IMG/VR virus record: IMGVR_UViG_3300030110_000876
Location: 1-35,184 of that record
From: a virus
Strand: one strand, 5' to 3'
Length of the DNA stretch: 35,184 bases
Below are positions 1-8,560 of this stretch, in pieces (the first letter of the stretch is position 1; each line of letters starts with the position of its first letter). The notes beneath the pieces were generated by a model that saw only the letters and a program-made list of their open reading frames with translations, searched no databases and had not been told where the DNA came from. Made by a program: the position numbers and the translations under genes.

Positions 1-350
1 CTGGCTTTGCGTATACGACCCTCTTCACGGAGTAGGTCTTCGTAAGCCATTAAGCCATAATGACCAATTAACCAGTTTTTTAATTCTTCTCTTTGTTTCT
101 GTACTTTCTTTTTAGCAGCAAAAGATTCCATTGCAACTTCTTGGACAGAGCCGTTAAATAATTTATCAAATGTAGAAGGATTGTTAGAGTTTTTGTGAAT
201 GTTATCTATGTCTGAAACAGCACCCATCCATTTACCCAAAGTGGCTGTACAATCTTCAAGCTCTTTGCCTGCTTGAACCATAGATACGAAAGTTTTATAG
301 CAAGTCGTAGCTGTACTGACTGCTGCACCTAGTGTGATGGGATCAATCAT
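1..350 (-). CDS. Phage hypothetical protein, 3' part beyond window
   Basis: The gene starts at ATG 350 and stays open for about 116 codons to the window edge, so its C-terminus is missing. The protein begins MIDPITLGAAVSTATTCYKT, a small hydrophobic start, followed by a charged helical part rich in Lys and Glu around residues 80-116 (KKKVQKQREELKNWL). Proteins with this kind of start are common hypothetical proteins near structural genes of marine phages. No function is known to me. It is the last gene seen of the leftward packaging/head operon, one base from the stop of the upstream gene. Confidence 0.75.
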   Translation of the reverse strand, partial: MIDPITLGAAVSTATTCYKTFVSMVQAGKELEDCTATLGKWMGAVSDIDNIHKNSNNPSTFDKLFNGSVQEVAMESFAAKKKVQKQREELKNWLIGHYGLMAYEDLLREEGRIRKA

Positions 351-351
351 A

Positions 352-576
352 TTAAAAATACTTTGTTTGTTTTACCTTACTTACTATTCCCCCTTTGTTA
401 AAACGAAAACCTTTTTGTCCAGTGAAAGGTTCTATGACATAATCTTTTTTATTTTTTCTATTGTATTTTGCATTTTCAGACAATCTACGCATGGCTGCTC
501 TTTGTTTTGGAGTCATACCCTCAAAAAATTTAATTGACTCTTCTATAGTCGGAAATCCTTTTCTGCGATCTGCCAT
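352..576 (-). CDS. Small basic protein with C-terminal FNKGGIV tail
   Basis: A 74-aa basic protein. Residues 1-45 are charged and look helical (EGMTPKQRAAMRRLSENAKY). The C-terminus carries RFNKGGIVSKV, nearly the same tail as the 64-aa protein at 3384-3578 (RFNKGGIVAKT). The gene lies in the tightly packed late operon downstream of the portal, its start directly next to the stop of the 50-aa gene. Function is unknown. The shared tail suggests a common partner or location, perhaps in the virion (inference). Confidence 0.7.
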   Translation of the reverse strand: MADRRKGFPTIEESIKFFEGMTPKQRAAMRRLSENAKYNRKNKKDYVIEPFTGQKGFRFNKGGIVSKVKQTKYF

Positions 577-729
577 TTAGAATGTGCCTTTATACCTCTT
601 TCCTGTCATCTGTGATGATGTACCACCTTTAACAAGACCACCTTTTTTCATAAAGCCCATCTTATTACGAACTTGAGTTGGAAGTTTTTTTAAACCTTTA
701 TTATCTTTAGGAACTGGTTTTAGTGCCAT
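577..729 (-). CDS. 50-aa basic protein with KKGGLVKGG motif
   Basis: ATG at 729 and TAA at 577-579 give a 50-aa Lys/Gly-rich protein beginning MALKPVPKDNKGLKKLP and ending RYKGTF. It carries MKKGGLVKGG, another form of the GG-V motif found in several proteins here, and ends in an aromatic residue like its two relatives (KYF at 352-576, GHF at 3384-3578). A GGAGAAG stretch about 4 bases upstream of the ATG can serve as ribosome binding site. It fills the gap between its neighbours exactly. Function is unknown. Confidence 0.7.
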   Translation of the reverse strand: MALKPVPKDNKGLKKLPTQVRNKMGFMKKGGLVKGGTSSQMTGKRYKGTF

Positions 730-731
730 AA

Positions 732-947
732 CTACTTCTCCTTCTTTGGTCTGCCTTTTTTCTTTAACTTTGGTTTAGCAATTTTAGGTGTAGCTTTTAC
801 CTCGCCACTGTCAATTACTTTCTCTACTTCAGGTTTTTTTACTTCGTGAAACACTGGTTCAGGAGCAACACCTTGTTTAGCGTTTCTTCTGTCAACCTTT
901 TTTTGTTTCTCAACTTGGTAAATTTTTTCTCTAATTGAACTAACCAC
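732..947 (-). CDS. Lys-rich small protein, GTG start
   Basis: I place the start at GTG 947 because AGGAGA lies about 8 bases upstream and the start overlaps the portal stop by 8 bases. The reading frame is open further upstream but would run deep into the portal gene. The 71-aa product begins MVSSIREKIYQVEKQKKVDR and ends with a run of Lys/Pro/Arg (KPKLKKKGRPKKEK), a tail like AT-hook or histone-like peptides. It is strongly basic and may bind DNA (inference). It is probably translationally coupled to the portal gene. Confidence 0.65.
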   Translation of the reverse strand: MVSSIREKIYQVEKQKKVDRRNAKQGVAPEPVFHEVKKPEVEKVIDSGEVKATPKIAKPKLKKKGRPKKEK

Positions 948-3384
948 TTTGATTTCTCCTATTGTTTGCATTAAATTGTGCAATATCTCTTTGAGTTTCA
1001 ATACGCTCTTCTGCAATACGTGTTTTATCATTTAACGCTTCCTCCGAAATGTCAATTCTTTGTTGATCTACAAGTCTTTGATTTCTTTCTTTCTCTTTAT
1101 CAAGTTCTTGTTTCTTTTTAAATTCTTCTGCTTTTCTTTCTATATCTGCACCTTTTAAAGAAAGTTCTTGTTTTCTTATACTCACTAGTGGGTCTTCTGA
1201 ACTTTCTGGAGCAATAGCTTGTGCATATTTTTCTGTTAGCTCACCAATAATCTCAGCAGCTCTGTTTTGTACTTGATCTTGTATTTGTTGTTGCATCTGA
1301 GGATTTTGTTGCATCATCATTTGTTGCTCTGGTGGAACTGTTTGCATGATCTCAGCTTGTGCCATAGCTTCTGCCATCATACCAATATGTTCCTGTATGT
1401 GACCTTGTAATGTCATAACAATCGTTGCATTAACTTGAGCAACAGGTGTCGATAATATTGCTAAATGAGCTTCAATATGTGCTTCATGGTTCTGTTGTGG
1501 AAAAGCCTGTATTGTCTGACCACGCATAGCCTGTTGATTTTCCTTCGCAGGGTTCATTGGCTGTGGTGGCTGTGGTCGTGGTAATATCTGATCAATATTC
1601 GACACACCTAATGCTTCATACATCTTACGATATGCCTGATACAAACCTTGTTGACCACCATGTATTTCAGGATTACTTTGAACCATTTGAAGTTCTGTCT
1701 GTGCCAATTGAATACGTTGTGACATAGAAAATATGTTTGGATCACTGACAGGTATAACATCTATTCTATCATCAAAATCCATGGGCTTTGCTGTCGGTGG
1801 CAAACCTTGCATCTGATAGGGATATGGTGATGGATTTTCTTTAAATACAGTAGCTAATAACTTAAACTCCTGTTTCTGTGAGTAATGAAGTCGCTTATGA
1901 ATAGCACTCATTACCTTTGTGCCACGTTCCATAATCGCCATTGTTGTACCAACAGGTGTTTCACCACTCATTTCACCTATCTTCATATCAGCCATAGAAG
2001 CGAAACGTCTGCCAGAGTCAACCAAAGTACCTAACAACTGATACAACGTACCTGAAGGTTCTTTAAAAGGCAAAGGCATCAATGATTGACGTATATCCAT
2101 ACCAGCAACATCAATGTCTCTAAATTCACCAGGTGACAAAGGTGAATCTTCATCTCTGATCCTTGCACCTCTTGCTTTGAATCCAGCAGGTAAGTTACTC
2201 AATGTACCTGCATCAATTAACTGTCTAAGTAAACTCGTAGATGCCTTTGCTAATCCACCCATCATATGTGTTAAGCCAAATCCATAGAAACCAAGACCTG
2301 GTAGAAACTTGTAATGAACAAAATATTGCTTCTTATTTAAAAGTGGATCATTCTCCTTGTAATTTCTTCTTATGGATAGTATCTCACCTGTTTTTTCAAT
2401 CATTGAAACAATATAAGGGTATTGTAATCCTGTTTCCTCTCCGTTTTCGTCCTTATCTTCAAAACCCTCAATCTCTAAATTTGTATGAATTTCATGGACA
2501 ACAATATCTTCATCATAAGATGAAGGTGACATACCATAGTTCTTATCAAGCTCTTCTTTGACATCACTGTTGGTAGCTCCATCACTGCCTGATGTCGGAA
2601 TATCTATGTTTTTGTAAAATTTTGTTAATTGAAGTTTAATAATATCGTTTTTACTCATAGTTAAAACATGAGTAACACGAGTAGCAGTTAGTAAATCTAT
2701 TGCAGAATAGGGAACTATTATGTCTTCAGCATGGACAAACTTACTAACTGCTCTTTGTAAAAGAGGATCAAAGTAAATTTTTTTAAATGTTGAACCTACA
2801 ATAGGAAGATAAAACAACATTTGGTCAAGTTCAGGATCAAACTCTTCCATGTTATTTGTTATCTCATAATTCATGTAGTCTTTAACACGTTCTGCCTGTG
2901 CAACAACTTCAGGTGTTTCTGTGCCTACTATTTGTACTCTAATTGGGCCACCTGAAGGTAAAAGTTCACGATAAGCCTGTGCTTGAAACTGTGTAATTGA
3001 CTCAGAAAGCAATGGATGTATAACACCAGTTGCTCCTTCAAAAGGTTCAGTTCTGTCCTCATAACTAACGCCTAACAACTCTAATCCAGACTTATATACC
3101 TGTTCCCACTCACTTCTTGATGAAATATCGTCTTGTACAGATTGTTTTAAATCAGATGATATTCTTCCTAGCTCATCATCACCTATAAACTCAGCTAAGT
3201 TAGCATCAAAAGGTATTTGATCAGAAGCCATACCTTCTTCTTCTGGAAGATCGCCAATAATAGCACTACCATCTTCTAATTCTGTGACATTAGGCTGTGC
3301 AGGCATTTCAACAATATCAAGCTGTTCTGCCATTTGTTGTAGTTGTTCTTCAGGCCCACCTGCCCCTAAAGGTATTTCAGCCAT
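940..3384 (-). CDS. Portal protein (P22-like)
   Basis: The portal is the dodecameric ring at the capsid vertex through which DNA enters and leaves. This 814-aa protein lies downstream of terL with one 64-aa gene between, the usual portal place. Its length fits the large P22-type portals (about 700-800 aa). After an acidic N-terminus of about 60 residues comes a conserved-looking body (RTEPFEGATGVIHPLLSES, FLPGLGFYGFGLTHMMGG). From about residue 615 it is rich in Gln and Met (PPEQQMMMQQNPQMQQQ) and then a long charged coiled-coil tail, as in portal barrels. It starts at ATG 3384 in a TAATG overlap with the upstream stop. Assignment rests on context and general sequence look, not a database search. 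Confidence 0.85.
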   Translation of the reverse strand: MAEIPLGAGGPEEQLQQMAEQLDIVEMPAQPNVTELEDGSAIIGDLPEEEGMASDQIPFDANLAEFIGDDELGRISSDLKQSVQDDISSRSEWEQVYKSGLELLGVSYEDRTEPFEGATGVIHPLLSESITQFQAQAYRELLPSGGPIRVQIVGTETPEVVAQAERVKDYMNYEITNNMEEFDPELDQMLFYLPIVGSTFKKIYFDPLLQRAVSKFVHAEDIIVPYSAIDLLTATRVTHVLTMSKNDIIKLQLTKFYKNIDIPTSGSDGATNSDVKEELDKNYGMSPSSYDEDIVVHEIHTNLEIEGFEDKDENGEETGLQYPYIVSMIEKTGEILSIRRNYKENDPLLNKKQYFVHYKFLPGLGFYGFGLTHMMGGLAKASTSLLRQLIDAGTLSNLPAGFKARGARIRDEDSPLSPGEFRDIDVAGMDIRQSLMPLPFKEPSGTLYQLLGTLVDSGRRFASMADMKIGEMSGETPVGTTMAIMERGTKVMSAIHKRLHYSQKQEFKLLATVFKENPSPYPYQMQGLPPTAKPMDFDDRIDVIPVSDPNIFSMSQRIQLAQTELQMVQSNPEIHGGQQGLYQAYRKMYEALGVSNIDQILPRPQPPQPMNPAKENQQAMRGQTIQAFPQQNHEAHIEAHLAILSTPVAQVNATIVMTLQGHIQEHIGMMAEAMAQAEIMQTVPPEQQMMMQQNPQMQQQIQDQVQNRAAEIIGELTEKYAQAIAPESSEDPLVSIRKQELSLKGADIERKAEEFKKKQELDKEKERNQRLVDQQRIDISEEALNDKTRIAEERIETQRDIAQFNANNRRNQSG

Positions 3385-3578
3385 TAAAAATGCCCTTTAA
3401 ATTTTGAATTTGTTTTTGCTACAATTCCACCTTTGTTAAACCTACCTAAACCCATATCACGTAATAAATCTCTTATACCAATTTTTTTTGGTTTTTTTAT
3501 TAAAGAATTTCTAATTTTTTTATCAAATTCTTTAAGTAATTGTTGTCTTTCTAAATTATCTTCTGTTTTAAAGTCCAT
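3384..3578 (-). CDS. Small protein with FNKGGIV tail between terL and portal
   Basis: A 64-aa basic protein. Residues 1-45 look helical (EDNLERQQLLKEFDKKIRN) and the C-terminus is GRFNKGGIVAKTNSKFKGHF, clearly related to the tail of the protein at 352-576. It starts at ATG 3578 overlapping the terL stop (TAATG) with an AAAGGAG ribosome binding site upstream, and its own stop overlaps the portal start. Unknown function. The position between terminase and portal suggests a role in packaging or head assembly (inference). Confidence 0.75.
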   Translation of the reverse strand: MDFKTEDNLERQQLLKEFDKKIRNSLIKKPKKIGIRDLLRDMGLGRFNKGGIVAKTNSKFKGHF

Positions 3579-5056
3579 TAGTAATACTCCTTTTTATCAC
3601 GATAATACTCTTCATCTTCATAGTCGGATGGTGTTATGATAAACCCTCCTTGACGAAAACGCAAGATAGCTTGTGTCATACTATCTGCTAAATCGTCATG
3701 TTCCCCATTTGGAAACGCTGCACATTCTTCTACAACCTCGTCTGCAAAACGCTTGTCAGGTCGCCAAACCATACCACTTTCAAAGACAGGAGCACAGGAA
3801 TTCATACGTGTAAACTTGTCTGCACCACGACTTGGTGTAAAAGGTGTCACAGGAATACCCATTCTCCTCAGTTCATGTGTCAAAGGCGTACCTGTTGCCT
3901 TTTGCTCTATTAATATCATATCTGGATCATATTCACGATATAATTTTTGTGCAACTTCTTTTAATTCTGGAAAATCCCAACGTCCTCTTTCAGCATCAAG
4001 CAGTATAATTGCTTCAGTATCACCCTCTTCAGGACTGAATATACCCCAAGTGGTAATAGCAGAATAATCGGCTCTTTCTGATTTACTATATGCCGTATCA
4101 TAAGATTGTATGATATAACTAACTTGTGGTGGTTCATCATTCTCCCAGATGTTCCACCACTCCCTTTTGATAATTGCACCTTCTTCAGCAGTTGGATTCT
4201 GCAAATACTGTGCGTTCCATTTACCAATAGGTATAGAAGAACGTACTGCTTCAAGCTCTTCTCTCTTCCAATACTCGGGCCATAAAACATTGTCTGTATC
4301 AGGAAATATCGCAGGAAACTCTACAACTTCCCAATTGTCTGCTCCACCCTCTGCCTGTTTCTTGAGAACTTTAGCTGTCAGATCACGAACACTCCATCGT
4401 GTCATAACAATAATAATCGAACCACCCGGTTGTAATCTTTGTCTTGGGCCTGAAGTATACCATTCGTAAATATTGTCCAAAGCAGAAGGAGATAAAGCAT
4501 CTTGTTCAGAAACTGGATCATCAATGATAAGCAAATCAGCACCACGTCCAGCCAACGCACCACCCACACCAACAGCATAATATTCACCACCCTTATTGGT
4601 AGACCAACGACCAGAAGCTTTCGCATCAGATGCTAGATTTACATCAGGGAAAATGTCAGAGAACTCTGCACTGTCAATCAAGTTCTTAACCTTACGTCCA
4701 AAACCTACAGCCAACTCAGATGTGTGTGTTGCCTGTATAATCTTACTTGTCGGCTTTCTTCCCATCAACCAAGAGGGAAACAGATAACTTGCAAACTCGG
4801 ATTTCGTATGTCTTGGTGGCATATTCACAATCAAACGATTAGATTTACCATCAGCAACATTCTGTAGCTTCTCTGCATAAATTTTATGATGTTTACCTTC
4901 AATAAATGCGGGCCATACGTGTTTAACAAAATCTATAAATTTTGTCTGATACGTATCTCTATTGTTTAAATCTTCAAGTCGGGTAACGATCTCACCTAAC
5001 TTTGCCATCTCATCATCTGTGAGATATTCTGTCGGAATGTTAAAGTTATTCGTCAT
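3578..5056 (-). CDS. terL: Terminase large subunit
   Basis: TerL is the ATPase and nuclease that cuts concatemers and pumps DNA through the portal. The N-terminal ATPase domain has a divergent Walker A (PPRHTKSE, about residues 80-87) and Walker B (LLIIDDP, about 175-181). The C-terminal RNase H-like nuclease has its acidic residues at D320 (SYDTAYSK), E384 (MILIEQKATG) and D454/D455 (GEHDDLADSM). I chose ATG 5056; a TTG at 5071 in the same frame would add five residues, and neither has a strong ribosome binding site. The gene overlaps its upstream neighbour by 11 bases. Its small-subunit partner lies about 7 kb away at 12126-12662. Confidence 0.95.
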   Translation of the reverse strand: MTNNFNIPTEYLTDDEMAKLGEIVTRLEDLNNRDTYQTKFIDFVKHVWPAFIEGKHHKIYAEKLQNVADGKSNRLIVNMPPRHTKSEFASYLFPSWLMGRKPTSKIIQATHTSELAVGFGRKVKNLIDSAEFSDIFPDVNLASDAKASGRWSTNKGGEYYAVGVGGALAGRGADLLIIDDPVSEQDALSPSALDNIYEWYTSGPRQRLQPGGSIIIVMTRWSVRDLTAKVLKKQAEGGADNWEVVEFPAIFPDTDNVLWPEYWKREELEAVRSSIPIGKWNAQYLQNPTAEEGAIIKREWWNIWENDEPPQVSYIIQSYDTAYSKSERADYSAITTWGIFSPEEGDTEAIILLDAERGRWDFPELKEVAQKLYREYDPDMILIEQKATGTPLTHELRRMGIPVTPFTPSRGADKFTRMNSCAPVFESGMVWRPDKRFADEVVEECAAFPNGEHDDLADSMTQAILRFRQGGFIITPSDYEDEEYYRDKKEYY

Positions 5057-5720
5057 TATACAAGTTATCAAAAATCTTATTTACGTCTAGTGTATAGTCT
5101 AAATCTGATTTTGAATAGTGTGTATGTTGTGACGGTCTGAAATCTGGTGCACCCTCACCTGTTTGAAACCAAGCAGGGTGCGTAACTCTCACTCTATTGT
5201 TCGGTAAAGCAACAAGATTACCTGTCCACTCTCCAGCATCAAGAAGATACATCACATGACTCTGCTTATGCTGTGCAGGATCATCAGCAATCTCACTGTC
5301 TGTATAATCAACTGTAAATAAATATTTCGCTGGATACATCTCACCACCTATCTTTGCTAACCAAGGACAAGGAGTGGCTCTGTCCATAACATAAACAGCA
5401 TGAGTGTGAGATGAACAATCCCAAGGCTGTGCATCATGTGTTGCCATCGGCTCGGGCCATTCCTCTACAGGAATATCTGCCATCATACCAGTAATTGGCA
5501 TCCTCGCCCACATAGCTCCACCATGAACATTAGGACTTTTTGTTCCATCTGTCTCACAACCTGTAAAAATAACCTGAAAACTTAAACATCTGTTCGGCAT
5601 AGTCGTAACGGCTATTGCCATAGCGTGTATAAATTCTCCGTGGTACTTTTCGTGATTACAGGTGTACTCTCTCCTCACCCAACACTTGAAGTGAGGAATG
5701 TTACTCTGTAAATACGGCAT
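5046..5720 (-). CDS. Conserved-looking hypothetical protein upstream of terL
   Basis: A 224-aa protein rich in Trp, His and Cys (for example FKCWVRREYTCNHEKYHGEF near the N-terminus and AQPWDCSSHTHAVYVMDRAT in the middle). No signal peptide or membrane segment is seen, and the residues do not form a familiar metal-site pattern. It overlaps terL by 11 bases and its ATG overlaps the stop of the basic GGKV protein. I have the impression of similar hypothetical proteins beside terL in marine phages but know no function. Two copies of the dispersed TGTTCGG word fall in this gene (5197, 5591), the only two left of 9 kb. Confidence 0.8.
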   Translation of the reverse strand: MPYLQSNIPHFKCWVRREYTCNHEKYHGEFIHAMAIAVTTMPNRCLSFQVIFTGCETDGTKSPNVHGGAMWARMPITGMMADIPVEEWPEPMATHDAQPWDCSSHTHAVYVMDRATPCPWLAKIGGEMYPAKYLFTVDYTDSEIADDPAQHKQSHVMYLLDAGEWTGNLVALPNNRVRVTHPAWFQTGEGAPDFRPSQHTHYSKSDLDYTLDVNKIFDNLYNDE

Positions 5721-5917
5721 TACTTCTTTTTGCTTTTAGCCTTTACCTTCTTGATGGCTTTTTTAAGATTGTTAACCTTACCACCCATCTTCATGCCTTT
5801 AGCCATCATTTTACGTGGTGAAACTTTACCACCCATAGCGTAGCCTTTTTTCTTAACCTTGCCACCCATGTTCATTTTGACCTTACCACCTTTTTTATAA
5901 CCTTTTTTCTTCATCAT
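5720..5917 (-). CDS. Lys-rich protein with repeated GGKV motifs
   Basis: A very basic 65-aa protein built of repeats: KKGGKV, MNMGGKV, YAMGGKV and MKMGGKV, ending in KKVKAKSKKK. I chose the ATG at 5917 because AAAGGAGC sits 8 bases upstream. The same frame can also start at ATG 5971, overlapping the upstream stop (TAATG), which would add MTISRSKIPQQIKKGANS but has only a weak AGG. The charge suggests nucleic acid binding, perhaps DNA condensation or a virion peptide (inference). The GG-V motif links it to five other products of this genome. Confidence 0.7.
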   Translation of the reverse strand: MMKKKGYKKGGKVKMNMGGKVKKKGYAMGGKVSPRKMMAKGMKMGGKVNNLKKAIKKVKAKSKKK

Positions 5918-5970
5918 GCTATTAGCTCCTTTTTTAATTTGTTGTGGGATTTTTGATCTCGATATTGTCA

Positions 5971-8130
5971 TTACCTAACAGAACTTAGAAAATTATCAAT
6001 AGCACTGTCAAGTGTATTAACAGAACCACCTTGATTCATCGCTGTTGCAGGAACACCCTGTAACTTAAATAAATTTCTTAGTAACTCTGGTGATATACCT
6101 TGTGGTAACAACGGTGATGTAGATGGTAAGACAGGTAATGGAGGAATACTGAAATTTGGTGCTCTGTCTGATGGAACAATAACATCTTGTGGATTTACTA
6201 GAGTTGCTACAGCAGGAGCTTCAGCAATCGGAGCAGTCGGTGTTGTTGTTGTCTCAGGAGCAGGTGGCATCATGCTTTGTATCATAGCACGAAGTCGTTG
6301 TTCTTCAGCCAGTTTTCTCTCTGCACTTTCTTGATCTTTTAATCTGTCTCTTGCAATACTTGATTGCATACTGTCATCAGCTAATGTAGCTTGTGTTGCT
6401 TTATATAAATCATATGGATTATCATAACCCATAATCCCACCTAATTTGTTAACAAAAGGTGCAAACATACTCTTTTGTGACTTCATAAAACCTTCATCAA
6501 AATATTCTTCTGGTGGTGCAGGTGCATCTGCTGGTCTGTAGTAACCAGATACGTCTTTTGAAATAGGATTAACATCTCCAGACATGAAATCAGAGAAATT
6601 ACTACCTACTGGTGAAAATACTTGTTCATCCTCACTTATACGTAACTCATCTGGTTCTCGTAATTTTGCTGAACGATCTAATTCAGTCTGTAAGTTTGTT
6701 CCATATCCAGAGCCATATTTACTACCAGCTCCTGTAGCTAAAACTTTATCGTAAGCTCCATAGTCATCAAATCTTTGTCCACGAGGAGAAGAAGCTATAG
6801 CAATTGCTTTCTCTACATCTTTAGCAGTTTCTTGTTCTTTTGGTGTAGATTCTCTAGCTCTCAAATTTGTTGTAAATCCACCATTTCTAAATCCTTGAAC
6901 AATGCCACCTTCATTTTTGTTACGAATACCACGAATTCCATACTTTAAAAAATTCATTAACCTAGATTCTTTTTTATCCTCTTCTCCTGAAGAAACCAAC
7001 GGAGTCTGTGATGCCATAATTAATTTAGCAATATCATCTATCGTTAAATCTTTTTTTGGAGTCTCAGGATATATACCAACTGTACCTGTCTCTGCTTCAC
7101 CCATCTCCTCTCCATATGTCTCACCTATAGGAGAAATGTTTAACATATCAAATACATCAACTTCAGGTCCTGATAGTTTTTCACCCTCTGTAACCATCCT
7201 CGCTATTTGTTCCATTCCTTCTGGAGAAAGTCTTCTCTTCGCTAATTCTCTTTCAAGAATAAACGGATCAATCACATCTATCGGTTTAAAAGTATATTCA
7301 CCTGTAGCTTCATCATAAACACCTTCAACTGGTTTATCCATCAATGCTTGTCTTTCTGCACCACCTGAATATGCATTAAATCCACCTGTATCTACACCTC
7401 TTGACTCTGTTCCTAAGTCATCAATATCTTTTATTGTTCTGTTTTCTGTACCCAAATCATCAATGTCTTTGATCATTCTTTCTTCTGTGCCTAGATCATC
7501 AATGTCTGTTAAAATACTTGCTACACTAGGCTTTGAAACAGGTACTTCAATGTCACTAAATTCTGGTTTTGAAACAGGAAGTTGAATTTTAGGCTTTTGA
7601 ACTGGAATAGCAATATCAGAAGTATCTGATTCAATAACTGTCTGTGCAAAAGGTATATCACGTTCAGATTCATCAGCCTTCATAGCATTTTCTATAACTT
7701 TATTTTGTATTTGCTGTGATAAAGAAATTTCTGGTTCTTCCAAACCCTCTGTGGCTTTTGCCATGTCTTCCATAGCCTGATTAGACAATATTTTGGATAC
7801 AACACGTCCTGTATTCTCATCAACAACAGGAGTTGTGTTAATCTTACCACCTTCACCCGTTGTAAAGACAAATCCACCCTCATTCATGTACCTTGGATCA
7901 AAAACATCAACCATACCACCCATATTCATTGGCATCGGTGGCATCATCGGAGGTTGTTGTGGCATCATCGGTGGTTGCATGGGAGGTGTTGCAGATTTTG
8001 ATCTTACTCCCTCTAAAAATCCAGCAAACTTTGCTCTGCTCTCTGGAGAAACATTCATGTTCAATGATTGTGGCTGTTGTGGAGAAGGTTGTGGTGGTTG
8101 ACCACCCATTTGACCCATGTAATTTGCCAT
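5971..8130 (-). CDS. 719-aa Pro/Met-rich putative virion protein
   Basis: A long low-complexity protein. Residues 1-70 are rich in Pro, Gln and Met (QPPQPSPQQPQ, PMMPPMPMNMGG). GG motifs occur at MNMGGMV (about 68-74), MNEGGFV (82-88), KNEGGIVQGFRNGG in the middle and MNQGGSV near the end. A 13-residue IDDLGTE unit is repeated three times at residues 209-247. The rest is acidic and probably partly disordered. No enzyme motif is seen. The position at the head of the terL/portal operon and the composition suggest a structural or scaffold-like role, unproven. Its ribosome binding site (GAGGA) is buried in a strong hairpin, see 8132-8170. Confidence 0.8.
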   Translation of the reverse strand: MANYMGQMGGQPPQPSPQQPQSLNMNVSPESRAKFAGFLEGVRSKSATPPMQPPMMPQQPPMMPPMPMNMGGMVDVFDPRYMNEGGFVFTTGEGGKINTTPVVDENTGRVVSKILSNQAMEDMAKATEGLEEPEISLSQQIQNKVIENAMKADESERDIPFAQTVIESDTSDIAIPVQKPKIQLPVSKPEFSDIEVPVSKPSVASILTDIDDLGTEERMIKDIDDLGTENRTIKDIDDLGTESRGVDTGGFNAYSGGAERQALMDKPVEGVYDEATGEYTFKPIDVIDPFILERELAKRRLSPEGMEQIARMVTEGEKLSGPEVDVFDMLNISPIGETYGEEMGEAETGTVGIYPETPKKDLTIDDIAKLIMASQTPLVSSGEEDKKESRLMNFLKYGIRGIRNKNEGGIVQGFRNGGFTTNLRARESTPKEQETAKDVEKAIAIASSPRGQRFDDYGAYDKVLATGAGSKYGSGYGTNLQTELDRSAKLREPDELRISEDEQVFSPVGSNFSDFMSGDVNPISKDVSGYYRPADAPAPPEEYFDEGFMKSQKSMFAPFVNKLGGIMGYDNPYDLYKATQATLADDSMQSSIARDRLKDQESAERKLAEEQRLRAMIQSMMPPAPETTTTPTAPIAEAPAVATLVNPQDVIVPSDRAPNFSIPPLPVLPSTSPLLPQGISPELLRNLFKLQGVPATAMNQGGSVNTLDSAIDNFLSSVR
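7390..7506 (-). repeat. Three tandem 39-bp units coding IDDLGTE repeats
   Basis: Within the 719-aa gene, three in-frame 39-base units encode DIDDLGTEERMIK, DIDDLGTENRTIK and DIDDLGTESRGVD (residues 209-247). The units differ at several synonymous and non-synonymous positions, so the duplication is not recent. Just upstream, three related segments also recur (IPVQKPKI, LPVSKPEF, VPVSKPSV). Such arrays can change in copy number between relatives. Confidence 0.85.
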
Positions 8131-8131
8131 A

Positions 8132-8170
8132 CGTAGTGTCCTCTTAAATAGCTATTAAAAGAACACTACG
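8132..8170 (-). promoter_or_regulatory. Hairpin burying the ribosome binding site of the 719-aa gene
   Basis: In minus-strand RNA, CGTAGTGTTCTTTTAA (8170-8155) pairs over 16 bp with TTAAGAGGACACTACG (8147-8132), with a 7-base loop. Fourteen pairs are Watson-Crick and two are G-U. The stem ends one base before the ATG at 8130 and the Shine-Dalgarno GAGGA is inside the 3' arm. On the plus strand the two G-U positions become C-A mismatches, so the structure is better as minus-strand RNA. It may hold back translation of this late gene, be an RNase III site, or end early transcription; no U-run follows on the minus strand. Confidence 0.75.
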
Positions 8171-8179
8171 ATATTTTTT

Positions 8180-8560
8180 TTATTTTGACAATATGTTATC
8201 GAATTCTTTTATTGCCTGACGACACATTCTAAAAATTTGACTGAATTGTGGGTCTTTTTCACCCTTGTCTAGTTCTTTTGCTATGCCATCACGCAATCTT
8301 TCCATACGATCACGTTCAAAAGGTGTGAGCTTAGCAAATTCTTCCTTACTAAACTCACTTTCTACTAAATATTTCATTGCATACTCCATTGCTCTAGATA
8401 TTGGAGTTCTACCACTCTCATAATACCTATACATTCTAGAACTTACACCCAAGGTTTCTCCCATCTGAGTAGGAGTCTTGTTTATTTTTAAACGATACTC
8501 TTTTAAATTTTTAGGATTCCAAGAACTGTAAGCGGCTCTACTGTTTATCTGTTGTTTCAT
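8180..8560 (-). CDS. HTH (Xre/Cro-like) transcriptional regulator
   Basis: A 126-aa protein with a lambda-repressor-type helix-turn-helix at about residues 18-65: LKEYRLKINKTPTQMGETLG is followed by VSSRMYRYYESGRTPI, the usual scaffold with Q/M-x-E-T-L-G turn and Y-E-S-G-R. The C-terminal half is charged and helical, with no peptidase motif, so it is not a LexA/CI-type cleavable repressor. It is the second gene of a two-gene unit whose promoter (8828-8856) carries a GAA-N6-TTC operator. This protein is the best candidate to bind that operator family and control itself (inference). The start overlaps the upstream gene by 23 bases. Confidence 0.85.
   Translation of the reverse strand: MKQQINSRAAYSSWNPKNLKEYRLKINKTPTQMGETLGVSSRMYRYYESGRTPISRAMEYAMKYLVESEFSKEEFAKLTPFERDRMERLRDGIAKELDKGEKDPQFSQIFRMCRQAIKEFDNILSK

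Noticed and set aside
8132-8180. Plus-strand rho-independent terminator (hairpin plus T-run at 8171-8180)
   Set aside because: No plus-strand gene leads into it and the stem has two C-A mismatches in that sense; the minus-strand RNA hairpin is the better reading.
8181-8215. Plus-strand TTGACA inside the end of the HTH gene as a promoter
   Set aside because: The matching -10 would be TTTATT, and no plus-strand gene follows for over 3 kb.
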